Part shown: piece by piece, positions 31,073 through 39,307 of the stretch
How positions within the stretch are numbered: position 1 is the stretch's first letter
Layout of the letters: each line of letters starts with the position of its first letter
From: Phycisphaerales bacterium
GTDB taxonomy: Bacteria > Planctomycetota > Phycisphaerae > Phycisphaerales > UBA1924
DNA: 64,000 nucleotides
NCBI GenBank assembly: GCA_020850415.1
Contig: JADZER010000028.1
Location: 1 to 64,000 of the forward strand
Direction of reading: 5' to 3'
Program-made: the position numbers and the translations under genes
The notes under the pieces: model-generated
The model's database searches: none
Seen by the model: the letters and a program-made list of their open reading frames with translations, nothing else
Told to the model about the DNA's origin: nothing

Positions 31073-32355
31073 CAGCGCACCTCCCCTCGGGTTGCGCGGG
31101 GCTTGGCGTCGCCGGGCCGGCGGGTGACATTCAGGGCCCGGCGGTCCAGCTGGGCCTCGATGTCCGCCAGGGACGCCCCCTTAGCGCGGGCCGCGACCAT
31201 CGCGAAGTAGATCACATCCGCGGCCTCGCACGCGGCCTCGGCCGGGGTGGAGGCGCGGGCCAGCTCGCCCGCCTCCTCGGCGAGCTTCGCGCCGAGCAGG
31301 GCGGGCTCGTTGATCAGGCGGCGGGTGTAGGAGCCCGGCGGGGCGCCGGCGAGCCGCCCGGCGATGGTCCGATCCAGCGCCGCCAACCCGGCCGCGTCGC
31401 CGAAGCAGGTCCGGGTCCCCTTGTGGCAGAAGCCCCCGCCGGCCTGGCGCACGGTGAATCGCAGCGTGTCGCGGTCGCAGTCCGCGGCGACGGCGAGGAG
31501 TTCCTGGGTGTCGCCGGAGGTCGCGCCTTTCTCCCAAAGCCCGGTTCGGGAGCGAGAGTGGTAGACGCCCCGGCCTCGGTCGATCGCGGCCCGGACGCTC
31601 TCGAGGTTCGAGTAGGCGAGCCCCAATGCGCGTCCGCCCTCGTCGCAGACGACCGTCGGCCAGAGGCCGTCGGGCCGGTCCGAGCGGAGCGGGGCGCAGA
31701 AGCCGTCGGCCAGATCGAAGGCGCCGGAGTACAGGGCCATGCCCACCTGGCTGTCGGCGCCGGCGTGGTCAGCGGCGGCGATGTCCGCGGGCTCGCGCAC
31801 GCCGCCGGCGACGGTCACCGGGACGCCTCCGGCGGCCTCGATCACCGCGTGCACGCGGTCCATGGGCAGCCCGCCCATCCGGCCCTCGCCCTCGACGAAG
31901 GTGACGAGGAAGCCGCCGACGAACTCACGCAGCTCGGCGATGCGTTCGAGCAGGGGGCTCTCGGTCTGCCGGGTCCATCCTTCGACGACGACGCGGTCGT
32001 TTCGGGCGTCGACGGCGGCGATGACCCGTTCGCGGGGCAGCTCGCGCAGCACCTCGGGGCGGGCGGCGGTGCCGAGGATCACCTTCCGGGCGCCGAGGTC
32101 GAGCCAGCGGATCGCGCCGTCGACATCGCGGATGCCGCCGCCGACGCGGCATGGGGCGAGGCGGAGCAGTTCCTCGATCACCGTTGCGTTGGAGCCCTTG
32201 CCCATCGCGGCGTCGAGGTCGATCACGGCGAGCTCGCCGACGCGCCCGAACCGCGCGGCGATCGGCCGGGGGTCGCCGGCGTCGATGACCTTCTCGCGGC
32301 CCTCGACCAGCTGCACCGCCGAACCGTCCATCAGATCGATCGAAGGGACTATCAC
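31072..32355 (-). CDS. hisA/hisIE: HisA-HisI-HisE fusion (ProFAR isomerase, PRA-CH, PRA-PH)
   Basis: A single 427-residue chain with three histidine enzymes. Residues 1-~222 are a HisA barrel (IVPSIDLMDG, VIDLDAAMGKGSN, RVGGGIRDVDG). Residues ~226-320 are HisI (YHSRSRTGLWEKGATSGDTQ, metal-binding DCDRD, FCHKGTRTCF). Residues ~325-412 are HisE (KLAEEAGELARAS, EAADVIYFAMVAA). HisIE fusions are common; a HisA in front is unusual to my knowledge. The HisA part lacks the usual TDIxxDGT catalytic segment, having TFVEGEGRMGG instead, closer to the eukaryotic-type HisA pattern. The GTG start overlaps the hisF stop (GTGA), and hisD overlaps its end. One continuous frame with even codon usage argues against a frameshift artefact. 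Confidence 0.92.
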   Translation of the reverse strand: MIVPSIDLMDGSAVQLVEGREKVIDAGDPRPIAARFGRVGELAVIDLDAAMGKGSNATVIEELLRLAPCRVGGGIRDVDGAIRWLDLGARKVILGTAARPEVLRELPRERVIAAVDARNDRVVVEGWTRQTESPLLERIAELREFVGGFLVTFVEGEGRMGGLPMDRVHAVIEAAGGVPVTVAGGVREPADIAAADHAGADSQVGMALYSGAFDLADGFCAPLRSDRPDGLWPTVVCDEGGRALGLAYSNLESVRAAIDRGRGVYHSRSRTGLWEKGATSGDTQELLAVAADCDRDTLRFTVRQAGGGFCHKGTRTCFGDAAGLAALDRTIAGRLAGAPPGSYTRRLINEPALLGAKLAEEAGELARASTPAEAACEAADVIYFAMVAARAKGASLADIEAQLDRRALNVTRRPGDAKPRATRGEVR

Positions 32356-33116
32356 AGCCGCACCTCCAGCCCGGCCCGGGCCATCTCGAGCTTGACATCG
32401 CCGACGGTGAGATCGCCGTCGTGGAAGATCGAGGCGGCGAGGACCGCGTCGGCGCCGGCCCGCATGGCGTCGATCATGTGTCCGGCGTGGTCGGCCCCGC
32501 CCGAGGCGATCACCGGCGCGGCCACCGCCGCGGACGCCGCGCCGAGCAGCGCGAGGTCGTACCCCTCGCGTGTGCCGTCGCGGTCCCAGCTGGTCAGGAG
32601 GATCTCCCCGGCGCCGAGCCCGACGGCCCGGCGGATCCAGGCGACGGCGTCGATCCCGGTGCGATTGGCGCCGGAGCGGGTGATCACCTCCCAGCCCTGG
32701 CCCTGACCCTGGCCCTGGCGGGCCGCGTCGACCGCGAGGACCACACACTGCACGCCCACCCGCGCGGCCAGCTCGCCGAGGATCTCCGGGCGGTCGACCG
32801 CGGCGGTGTTGATTGCGACCTTGTCGGCCCCTGCGCCGAGGAGGGCCTCGGCGTCGCGCACCGCGCGCACGCCGCCGCCGACGGTGAGGGGGATCGAGAG
32901 CACCGCCCGCACCGCCGCGACGGTATCGAGGGCGGTCGCGCGGCCCTCGGGCGTGGCCGAGACATCGAGGATCACCAGCTCGTCGGCCCCCTGTCGCTCG
33001 TACTCGACGGCGCACGCGACGGGGTCGCCGGCGTCGCGGAGGCTTGCGAACCGCACGCCCTTGACGACGCGCCCGTCGCGCACATCCAGGCAGGGGATCA
33101 CTCGTCGGGTCAGCAT
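32352..33116 (-). CDS. hisF: Imidazole glycerol phosphate synthase cyclase subunit
   Basis: 254 residues, standard HisF. It uses ammonia from HisH to make imidazole glycerol phosphate and AICAR. RRVIPCLDVRDGRVVKGVRF at the N-terminus carries the first catalytic Asp; the second is in ILLTSWDRDGTREGYD. Phosphate-binding loops VGGGVRAV and ASGGADHAGH are present. A short insert rich in Gln-Gly (about residue 130) is low complexity. It starts at ATG 33116, overlapping hisH by 7 bases. Confidence 0.97.
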   Translation of the reverse strand: MLTRRVIPCLDVRDGRVVKGVRFASLRDAGDPVACAVEYERQGADELVILDVSATPEGRATALDTVAAVRAVLSIPLTVGGGVRAVRDAEALLGAGADKVAINTAAVDRPEILGELAARVGVQCVVLAVDAARQGQGQGQGWEVITRSGANRTGIDAVAWIRRAVGLGAGEILLTSWDRDGTREGYDLALLGAASAAVAAPVIASGGADHAGHMIDAMRAGADAVLAASIFHDGDLTVGDVKLEMARAGLEVRL

Positions 33117-33727
33117 GCCGCACGCCCCTCGCGCACGCCGCAGCGGGCCAGCCACCGGCGCAGCATCGCCCGTCCCCACTGGCCCGAGAGCTCGGGGTGG
33201 AACTGGCAGGCCAGCACGGCGTCGCGTTCGATCGCGGCCACGAACCTCCCGCCGTGGTCGGACCAGGCGGTTCGCCAGCCTGCCGGGGCCTCGTTCAGGC
33301 GGTAGGAGTTCGCGTAGTACGCGAACCCAGGCTCGACCAGCCCGCCTTCGGACTCAACCCGGTTCCACCCGAACTGGGGGACGGTGACGCCGGCGCCGAA
33401 CCGCTCGACCCTCGTGTCGAGGACGCTCAGGCCCTCGACGCCCGGCGACTCCTCCGATGCCGCGCAGAGGAGCTGCAGCCCCAGACAGATCGCCAGCGTT
33501 GCGCGCCCGCGCTCGATGCGATCGCGCAGGGCGTCCACCAGGCCCGCCGCGGCGAGCGAGCCCATCCCCGCGCCGAACGACCCGACCCCTGGCAGCACGA
33601 GCAGCTCGGCGTCGGCGACCTCCGCCGGGTGGTCGCTGAGGGTGCAGGCGCAGCCGAGCCTCGCCAGCGCGGCGACGACGGACGCGGTGTTGGCCACCCC
33701 GGTGCGCACGATCGTGGCCGTCGGCAT
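33110..33727 (-). CDS. hisH: Imidazole glycerol phosphate synthase glutaminase subunit
   Basis: 205 residues, class I glutamine amidotransferase. The nucleophile Cys is in AICLGLQLL and the His-Glu pair is in CQFHPELSG; LPGVGSFGAGM forms the oxyanion strand. It supplies ammonia to HisF. Its start shares a base with the hisB stop (TGATG), and its end overlaps hisF. Confidence 0.96.
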   Translation of the reverse strand: MPTATIVRTGVANTASVVAALARLGCACTLSDHPAEVADAELLVLPGVGSFGAGMGSLAAAGLVDALRDRIERGRATLAICLGLQLLCAASEESPGVEGLSVLDTRVERFGAGVTVPQFGWNRVESEGGLVEPGFAYYANSYRLNEAPAGWRTAWSDHGGRFVAAIERDAVLACQFHPELSGQWGRAMLRRWLARCGVREGRAAC

Positions 33728-34314
33728 CAGAGCACCCCCTTGGTCGAGGGCACGGCGCCGCCCGGGTCGCGCACCGCGACGGCCTGGCGCAGGGCCAGGG
33801 CGAGGGCCTTGAAGGCGGCCTCGGCCTTGTGGTGGTCGTTCGAGCCGCGGAGCACATCGGCGTGGATGCAGGCCCGCGAGGCCATCGCGAGCGAGACGAA
33901 GAAGTGCGTGAGGTTCTCGGTCGCGACATCGCCCAGGCGCTCGCGGACGAACGCCAGCTCGACCGTCGCGTGCGGCCGCCCCGAGAGATCGACCACCACC
34001 CGCGCGAGCGACTCATCGAGCGGTGCGTAGGCTGAGCCGAAGCGGGCGATGCCCCGCCGGTCGCCCAGGCACTGGTCGAGCGCCTGCCCGAGGGCCAGGG
34101 CGCAGTCCTCGGCGGTGTGGTGGTCGTCGACATGCAGGTCGCCGCGGCAGGTCAGGCGCAGGCCGAAGCCGGCGTGCCGGGCCAGCGCCGTGAGCATGTG
34201 GTCGAGGAAGCCCAGGCCGGTGCTGACCGTGGAGCCCCCCCCTTCGCCGAGGGTGAGCGTGAGTTCGATCTCGGTCTCTCCGGTCTTCCGCGTGATGGTC
34301 GCCGTGCGGCTCAT
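33727..34314 (-). CDS. hisB: Imidazoleglycerol-phosphate dehydratase
   Basis: 195 residues, the monofunctional form: no histidinol-phosphatase domain is attached. Manganese-binding motifs [19 protein letters not shown] and [11 protein letters not shown] are intact. ATG 34314 overlaps the hisC stop by 4 bases; the upstream open frame is shadow. A separate histidinol-phosphate phosphatase is not found in the operon and must come from elsewhere. Confidence 0.97.
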   Translation of the reverse strand: MSRTATITRKTGETEIELTLTLGEGGGSTVSTGLGFLDHMLTALARHAGFGLRLTCRGDLHVDDHHTAEDCALALGQALDQCLGDRRGIARFGSAYAPLDESLARVVVDLSGRPHATVELAFVRERLGDVATENLTHFFVSLAMASRACIHADVLRGSNDHHKAEAAFKALALALRQAVAVRDPGGAVPSTKGVL

Positions 34315-35396
34315 GCCCACACCTCCTGGATCTCTCCGATTGCGTTGGTAAGCCGCTCGAACGGCCCGGCCCCGCCGGGGAGCGTGATGCGGACCAGGTT
34401 CTCCGTGTCGCCCCCGCCCCGGAAGGTCCGGATCGCGATGCCCCGGGCGGCCAGGCGCTCGCGGAGCGCGGATGCGTCCCGCACGAACGCCGAGACGAAG
34501 TTGGCCTGCGAGGGCAGGACCTTCGCGCCCTTGTCGCTGAGCTGCCGGGAGAGCTCGGAACGCTCGCGTCGGATCGTCCCTATGTAGTCGTGCCGGGCAG
34601 CGGGGTCTGCGCCGTGCGCGCCCGCGGCGACGGCCAGACTCACGCCCGACACCGGGTAGGGCCCCCCCGTCGCCCGGAGCCACTCGGCGATGGCGGGCGG
34701 GGCGATGGCGTAGCCGACGCGGAGCCCGGCGAGCGCGTAGGCCTTCGAGAATGTGCGCACGAGGACGGTGTTCTCCAGGGCGAGGAGGCTGTCGGTCGGG
34801 TCCTCGTCGGCGAACTCGACATATGCGAGATCAACCAGCAGGACCGCGCCCACCGCGCAGGCGCCGGAGGCCAGTTGCTCGATCTCGCCGCGACTGATGA
34901 CGGCGCCGGTGGGGTTGTTGGGGGAGACCACCGCGACCAGACCGGTCGTTTCGTCGATCAGCGAAAGCATCTGCCCGACGGGCGGCGGGCCTTCGACCCA
35001 GCGGACCTCTCGCACGGAGGCGCCGGCCAGCCTGGCCCCCCGGCCGATCATCTCGAATGTCGGCCGGTGCACGACGAGCGACCGGCCCGGCTCGAGCGTG
35101 GCGCGGCAGAGCCGGTCGATCGCGTCGTCGCCGCCGTTGGTGACGACCACACGACCGGGTGCGACGCCGAGCCTGTCGGCGATCTGCGCCTCGAGGCCCG
35201 AGGCGTCGGGGTACCGGCGCAGCCGCTCGGCGTCCACCTGCGCGAGCGCGGCGAGCGCCGCCTCGCCGGGCGCGGCGCCCTCGTTGGCGTCGAGGCGAAG
35301 GTCGACCGAGGGGTCGAAGGGGGGCGGTCTGTATGGGGTGATGCCCTGGAGGCGTGCGGCGGGCCTAAGGGCGGCGCTCTGTGTCGGCGTGGTCAT
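34311..35396 (-). CDS. hisC: Histidinol-phosphate aminotransferase
   Basis: 361 residues, class I/II PLP aminotransferase. Typical HisC start (ITPYRPPP...LDANEG), [11 protein letters not shown], and the PLP lysine in [16 protein letters not shown]. The catalytic Arg is probably in NLVRITLP. It lies 10 bases after hisG and overlaps hisB by 4 bases. Confidence 0.96.
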   Translation of the reverse strand: MTTPTQSAALRPAARLQGITPYRPPPFDPSVDLRLDANEGAAPGEAALAALAQVDAERLRRYPDASGLEAQIADRLGVAPGRVVVTNGGDDAIDRLCRATLEPGRSLVVHRPTFEMIGRGARLAGASVREVRWVEGPPPVGQMLSLIDETTGLVAVVSPNNPTGAVISRGEIEQLASGACAVGAVLLVDLAYVEFADEDPTDSLLALENTVLVRTFSKAYALAGLRVGYAIAPPAIAEWLRATGGPYPVSGVSLAVAAGAHGADPAARHDYIGTIRRERSELSRQLSDKGAKVLPSQANFVSAFVRDASALRERLAARGIAIRTFRGGGDTENLVRITLPGGAGPFERLTNAIGEIQEVWA

Positions 35397-35406
35397 CCCT
35401 GGCTCC

Positions 35407-36273
35407 TTACACGACGATCTGCTCGGGTCTCGTGACGACGATGTCGGAGCCGCCCCTGGCCTTGATGTCCGGGATCAGCGCCGGCAGCTCGCTGCGACGC
35501 ACGGCGGACTTGACCGCGTAGCCGCCGAGGCTGTGCAGGGGCGAGACGGTCGGCTCGCGCATGCAGGGGAGGATCCGGACGACCGACTCGAGCCGATCGG
35601 CCCCGATGTTGAACTCGATCATGACCCTCTGCCTCGCCTCCAGCACGGACCGCAGCAGCATCACCAGCCGCTCGATCTCGGCGCGCTTGTCCGGGCACTC
35701 CATCGCCCGCGGCGAGGCGTAGAGGCGCGTCGACGAGGTCATGAGCTCGTCGATGATCCGCAGCCCGTTGGCCGCGAGTGTCGCGCCGGTGGCGGTGTTG
35801 TCGACGATGCAGTCCGCGTCCTCCGGCGGGAGCACTTCGGTTGCGCCGTAGGAGACCAGCACCGACGCGTCGATCCCCCTCGACTCGATCCATCCGCGGG
35901 CGAGGCGCGGGTACTCCGTCGCGACCGTGATCGGGCGATCGGGCAGGCGCCCAGCTTCCAGGATCGCGATCGGCGCCGCGGCGACCAGACGCACGGGGTC
36001 GAGCCCGGTATCGAGCAGCTCGACCACCTCGGCCCCGCTCTCATCGACCCAGTCTCGCCCCGCGAAGCCCACATCGCGGGCCCCGGTGGCGAGCATCTCG
36101 GTGATCGCCCGGGGCTTGAGGATTTTGGCTTCGAACCCGCCGAACTCGATCCGAGGTCGGTAGCCGCGGGAGGTTCCCAGCAGCGGGATGCCGGCGTCGA
36201 GCAGGAGCGCGGCGACGCCGTCGAACATCCGTCCCTTGGGGACTCCAAACTTGACTGTTTCCTTCTGACTCAT
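35407..36273 (-). CDS. hisG: ATP phosphoribosyltransferase, long form
   Basis: 288 residues, the long (HisG_L) type with a C-terminal regulatory ACT-like domain, so no HisZ is needed. It catalyses the first, feedback-inhibited step of histidine synthesis. Motifs: VKFGVPKGRMF, DVGFAGRDWVDE and the PRPP loop DNTATGATLAANGLRI. The C-terminal part contains VRILPCMREPTVSPLH. ATG 36273 has GGAG about 9 bases upstream. It is the first structural gene of the operon, about 110 bases after the leader peptide stop and 48 bases after the attenuator hairpin. Confidence 0.97.
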   Translation of the reverse strand: MSQKETVKFGVPKGRMFDGVAALLLDAGIPLLGTSRGYRPRIEFGGFEAKILKPRAITEMLATGARDVGFAGRDWVDESGAEVVELLDTGLDPVRLVAAAPIAILEAGRLPDRPITVATEYPRLARGWIESRGIDASVLVSYGATEVLPPEDADCIVDNTATGATLAANGLRIIDELMTSSTRLYASPRAMECPDKRAEIERLVMLLRSVLEARQRVMIEFNIGADRLESVVRILPCMREPTVSPLHSLGGYAVKSAVRRSELPALIPDIKARGGSDIVVTRPEQIVV

Positions 36274-36321
36274 CGGCGTTGCTCCGGGGTCTGTCCGGCG
36301 CGGGCCGATGCGCTCTGCACC

Positions 36322-36350
36322 AAGCAAAGCGCCGGCCCGGGGCCGGCGCT
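36322..36350 (-). terminator. his attenuator (rho-independent terminator)
   Basis: On the reverse strand AGCGCCGGCC, CCG loop, GGCCGGCGCT forms a perfect 10-bp stem followed by TTGCTT. It lies between the leader peptide and hisG. Its 5' arm is also part of the competing antiterminator: GGCCGGCTGTCGTG (36398-36385) can pair with CACGATGACAGCGCCGGCC (36359-36341), leaving two small bulges. Confidence 0.85.
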
Positions 36351-36383
36351 GTCATCGTGTTCTACTGGCGTCTCATCAGCCAA

Positions 36384-36449
36384 TCACGACAGCCGGCCAC
36401 TCCTGTGGTGGGCATGGTGATGGTGCAGATGGAACGCCGTGCGTGTCAT
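36384..36449 (-). CDS. hisL: his operon leader peptide (attenuation)
   Basis: A 21-codon ORF encoding a peptide that begins MTRTAF and contains HLHHHHAHH, i.e. seven His in nine codons (residues 7-15). The start strikingly resembles the enterobacterial his leader (MTRVQFKHHHHHHH). Its stop codon lies inside the 5' strand of the antiterminator, and a terminator hairpin follows before hisG. If charged tRNA-His is scarce, a ribosome stalled on the His run would free the antiterminator strand. The ATG is 7 bases after the -10 box with no Shine-Dalgarno, so the leader peptide itself appears to be read from a leaderless transcript. Confidence 0.85.
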   Translation of the reverse strand: MTRTAFHLHHHHAHHRSGRLS

Positions 36450-36456
36450 GGGCCCC

Positions 36457-36485
36457 AGTGTAGAGGCGGGAGGGCGCGGGGTCAA
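36457..36485 (-). promoter_or_regulatory. his operon promoter
   Basis: Reverse strand TTGACC (36485-36480), 17-base spacer, TACACT (36462-36457). Strong match with optimal spacing. Transcription should start near 36450, at the leader peptide ATG. A 14-bp palindrome GCGCCGGCCGGCGC (36502-36515) lies just upstream. Confidence 0.8.
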
Positions 36486-36518
36486 CCCCGGTGCCAGGCA
36501 GGCGCCGGCCGGCGCTGG

Positions 36519-36575
36519 CGGACGCTGGTGGGCGGGACGGACGCTGGCGAGCGGGGCGGACGCTGGCGAGCGCGG
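36519..36575. repeat. Three tandem 19-bp repeats upstream of the his promoter
   Basis: Units at 36519-36537, 36538-36556 and 36557-36575 share CGGACGCTGG(C/T)G followed by a G-rich tail; units two and three differ at one base. A degenerate fourth unit follows. They lie between tRNA-Ile and the his promoter. Confidence 0.65.
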
Positions 36576-36632
36576 CGGACGAGGCGGACGGCCCGGGAAA
36601 CCCTCGCGGACCTCCCGTCGCCCCGCCGCGAA

Positions 36633-36705
36633 TGGCCCCGCCGGGACTCGAACCCGGGACCGAGCGATTATGAGTCGCCTGCTCTTACCGCTGAGCTACA
36701 GGGCC
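36633..36705 (-). tRNA. tRNA-Ile (CAU anticodon, lysidine type)
   Basis: A 73-nt cloverleaf on the reverse strand. The acceptor GGCCCTG pairs with CGGGGCC, discriminator A, D-arm AGCTCAGCGGTAAGAGC, anticodon loop CTCATAA, T-arm GGTTCGAGTCC. The 3' CCA is not encoded. The anticodon is CAU, but the body (GGCCC acceptor, GCAGGCGACTCATAATCGC) closely matches bacterial tRNA-Ile2, whose C34 is modified to lysidine to read AUA. It lacks the C1:A72 mismatch and the GGG/CCC anticodon stem of initiator tRNA. Elongator tRNA-Met is the alternative. Confidence 0.85.
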
Positions 36706-36869
36706 GGGATGTGGGCGGACCGGGTGCTGGGCGCGGTCCGGGGCCGCGGGGCCCGATAAGGCGTGGCCCTGGGGGCGGCGTGATCCTCGCGGGATGGCGC
36801 ACGCGCGGACCCCGTGGCGGATGAGTCTGCTGATGGTAGCGTGTGCCCCCGCGTTCGACCCCGGCGGGG

Positions 36870-37961
36870 CTACCAGCCGGCAAGCCCCGGCGACCAGGCG
36901 GGGAACTCGCGGTCGTCGTGGCACTCGACGCAGGTAGATCGCGGCCCCTCGGCCGATCCACGGTGGCACTGGACGCACTCGAAATAGGCGTGGCTGCCGG
37001 CCAGGGTCACGGGGTGCTCGAGGGCGTCGAGGGCGACGCCGTGGGCCTCCTGGTGGCAGGCGAGGCAGCGGAGGGAGGCCGGGACCGTGAGGGCGGCGCC
37101 GTGGCCCGGGCCGTGGCAATCCTCGCAGCTGACCGCCGCGTGGGCGGCCCCCAGATCCCAGCCGGTCCGCTCGGCGTGGTCGAACCTGGCCTTCTCGGTC
37201 AGGTCGTGGCAGTCGACGCAGTCGGTGTCGGCGTGGCAGGTCGCGCAGTCCCGCTCGCGGACGACGGTCTGCCGGGCCATCCCGGCGCCGTGGCACCGCT
37301 CGCAATCGTCGTTGAGGTGGCAGTCGGCGCACGAGAGCCCGAACGCCTGCACATGGTCCTCGTGGTGGAAGGTGACGACCGGGAGTCCCTCGCGGGCGGT
37401 GTCGTAGGTGTAGCTCTGCGCCGGGGAGATGTGGGTGGGCGTCGCGCCGACGAACTCGCCGAAGTCCTCCGGGCCGTGCATCGCGGCGCCGGCCTCCTCG
37501 TGGCAGAAGCCGCAGGAGTTGGCCCGGCTCCAGTCCTTGTGGCAGTCGAGGCACTGGCGGTGGATCGCGCCGCGCAGGCTGGTCACGCCGGGGTCGGCGG
37601 CGTTTCGCTCGCGCGGGTGGCACTCGGCGCACCCGGTGATGGGCTCGTTGGCCTCCGTTTCATGATGGCAGTTGGCGCAGTCCCCGGTGATCTCCGACAT
37701 CCGCTCGTGCAGGCGGTGGTCGAAGGTGACGGGGCCATAGTGGTTGACGAGGTCGTCGATGATGGCCACATCGGGCCCGGGCTCGGAGAACGCCGGGACG
37801 GGCGTGGTCTCGTGGGCGCGCGGGGCGGGCCGGGCTGGCGGGGCCGGCGGCGCCCGCTCGGGGGCGGGCGGCTGCGTCGGGGCGCCGTGGAGGCGTTCGC
37901 CCGGCGGTGTCCAGGCCAGGGCGAGGAAGAGCGTGAGCAGGAGGGCTTGCGGCGCGTTCAT
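36870..37961 (-). CDS. Periplasmic dodecahaem cytochrome c
   Basis: 363 residues with a signal peptide (about residues 1-20) and a Pro/Ala-rich linker. I count twelve CxxCH haem-c motifs: CANCH, CAECH, CLDCH, CGFCH, CADCH, CERCH, CATCH, CVDCH, CEDCH, CLACH, CVQCH and CVECH. Extra His residues (e.g. HHEDH) could be distal ligands, as in multihaem class III-like cytochromes. It is the last gene of an operon with a NrfD/HybB-like membrane protein and a four-cluster ferredoxin, with a 4-base overlap (ATGA). It should therefore pass electrons between that quinone module and an unknown periplasmic or extracellular partner. Confidence 0.93.
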   Translation of the reverse strand: MNAPQALLLTLFLALAWTPPGERLHGAPTQPPAPERAPPAPPARPAPRAHETTPVPAFSEPGPDVAIIDDLVNHYGPVTFDHRLHERMSEITGDCANCHHETEANEPITGCAECHPRERNAADPGVTSLRGAIHRQCLDCHKDWSRANSCGFCHEEAGAAMHGPEDFGEFVGATPTHISPAQSYTYDTAREGLPVVTFHHEDHVQAFGLSCADCHLNDDCERCHGAGMARQTVVRERDCATCHADTDCVDCHDLTEKARFDHAERTGWDLGAAHAAVSCEDCHGPGHGAALTVPASLRCLACHQEAHGVALDALEHPVTLAGSHAYFECVQCHRGSAEGPRSTCVECHDDREFPAWSPGLAGW

Positions 37962-39307
37962 GGTGCGCTCCCCGTGGGGCCATGCGAGATCTTGCGATCG
38001 GGCCTCGGACGCAGTGGGCGCCGCCTTGAGGCGGCGGGACGGGTGTGAGGCTTGAGCACGGGGCGGGACAGTTCCGCCGAGGGCTCGGCGAGGGGCGAGC
38101 GGTGCTCCAGGGCCTCGACGACCGGGAAGTTGAGAACGATGAACCTGTAGAGGAGCACGATGATGGCGATGTACCCGGCGGTCACGGCGTACTCGGTCCA
38201 GGCGGGGGAGTAGGCCGCCCCGGCGTGCACCGGGGTGTAGCAGAGGAGGAAGACATTCAGGCGGTTGAGCACCACGCCGCCGATGACCATGCTCGCGCCG
38301 GCGAAGAGCCAACCGACACGGGCGCGGAGGCGCCTGTTCGTGAAGATCGCAAAGGGGGCGAGGACGCCGAGCGTGACCTCGGTCAGGAAGAGCCAGCCAT
38401 GGCGGCTTCCGTCGAACGCGAGCCCGAGCACATGGCGTGAGAGCAGGTCCATGACGCGGGCGAGCAAGTAGACGCCGAGCACCACCGGCACGATCCTGGC
38501 GAGCATCGAGAGGACCTCACGCTCGGGGGGCAGGCGGAGGGACCGCGAGGCGAGGACGGACTCGAAGATGACCATCGGGAACCCGACCGAGAACGCGGAG
38601 AGCAGGAACATGAGTGGCAGGAAGGGGGTCTGCCAGAGGGGGTGGAGCTTGGCGCCGGTGATGACCATCAGCGTGCCGAGCGAGGACTGGTGCATGCAGG
38701 AGAGCACGATGCCGAGGATGACGAAGACGGTGATCACCCGGCCGAGGGTCGCATCGAGGATCGCGAGCAGTCTCTCGGCCGGGTGATCGAGCGCAGCGAG
38801 CCGGCCCGGCAGGCGCACACGGCCGCGGAACCGCTCGCACACCACGGGAAGGAACTCGATATAGAGGACATTCAGGTAGCACATGACGCACATGGCGACT
38901 TCGAAGAGGACGGAGTTGGGCTGCCACATCTTGGGGAGCGGGACATGCCAGAGCGCCCACCAGCGGCCCAGGTCGGTCGCGACACCGATCGCGACGAAGG
39001 TGTAGCCGATCATCGCGGTGAGGAGCGCGGGGCGGAGGAGCGGGTGGTACCGCTCCCTATGGAGGATGTGGACGAGGAAGGCGGTGGTGAAGCCGCCGGC
39101 CGCGAGCGCCACACCGCAGGCGACATCGATCGCGATCCAGATCCCCCAGGGGTTTGCGTCGGTGAGGTTGGTGGTGGCACCGAGTCCGAGGGCGAAGCGG
39201 GCGAGGGTGACGGCCGCGCCGACGGCCGCGACGGCGCAGACCGCGATGCTCCCCGGGGTGAAGAAGCGGGGACGCCTCACGGCGGCATGGGCGGTTCCGC
39301 TGCTCAC
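37958..39307 (-). CDS. NrfD/HybB-like quinone-interacting membrane subunit
   Basis: 449 residues with about ten hydrophobic helices. Family features include NPWGIWIAIDVACGVALAAGGF near the N-terminus, RYHPLLRPALLTAMIGY, and LHPLWQTPFLPLMFLLSAFSVGF. These proteins exchange electrons or protons with (mena)quinone in complexes of the CISM type. The GTG start overlaps the ferredoxin stop (GTGA) and its end overlaps the cytochrome start. The gene set (Fe-S, NrfD, multihaem cytochrome, no molybdopterin subunit) recalls Hmc/Ohc-like transmembrane redox complexes. Confidence 0.9.
   Translation of the reverse strand: MSSGTAHAAVRRPRFFTPGSIAVCAVAAVGAAVTLARFALGLGATTNLTDANPWGIWIAIDVACGVALAAGGFTTAFLVHILHRERYHPLLRPALLTAMIGYTFVAIGVATDLGRWWALWHVPLPKMWQPNSVLFEVAMCVMCYLNVLYIEFLPVVCERFRGRVRLPGRLAALDHPAERLLAILDATLGRVITVFVILGIVLSCMHQSSLGTLMVITGAKLHPLWQTPFLPLMFLLSAFSVGFPMVIFESVLASRSLRLPPEREVLSMLARIVPVVLGVYLLARVMDLLSRHVLGLAFDGSRHGWLFLTEVTLGVLAPFAIFTNRRLRARVGWLFAGASMVIGGVVLNRLNVFLLCYTPVHAGAAYSPAWTEYAVTAGYIAIIVLLYRFIVLNFPVVEALEHRSPLAEPSAELSRPVLKPHTRPAASRRRPLRPRPDRKISHGPTGSAP

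Noticed and set aside
31072..32355. HisA/HisIE fusion as a frameshift or assembly artefact
   Set aside because: The frame is continuous through natural domain linkers, codon usage is even, and both ends have clean 4-base overlaps with hisF and hisD.
29801..33123. Very long reverse and forward open frames spanning several his genes
   Set aside because: They result from extreme GC content; the annotated his genes with overlapping starts and family motifs account for the sequence.
36274..36450. T-box riboswitch upstream of hisG
   Set aside because: No T-box sequence or specifier stem; the His-rich ORF and competing hairpins explain the region better.
36519..36575. CRISPR array
   Set aside because: The 19-bp units are directly tandem with no spacers, and no cas genes are present.
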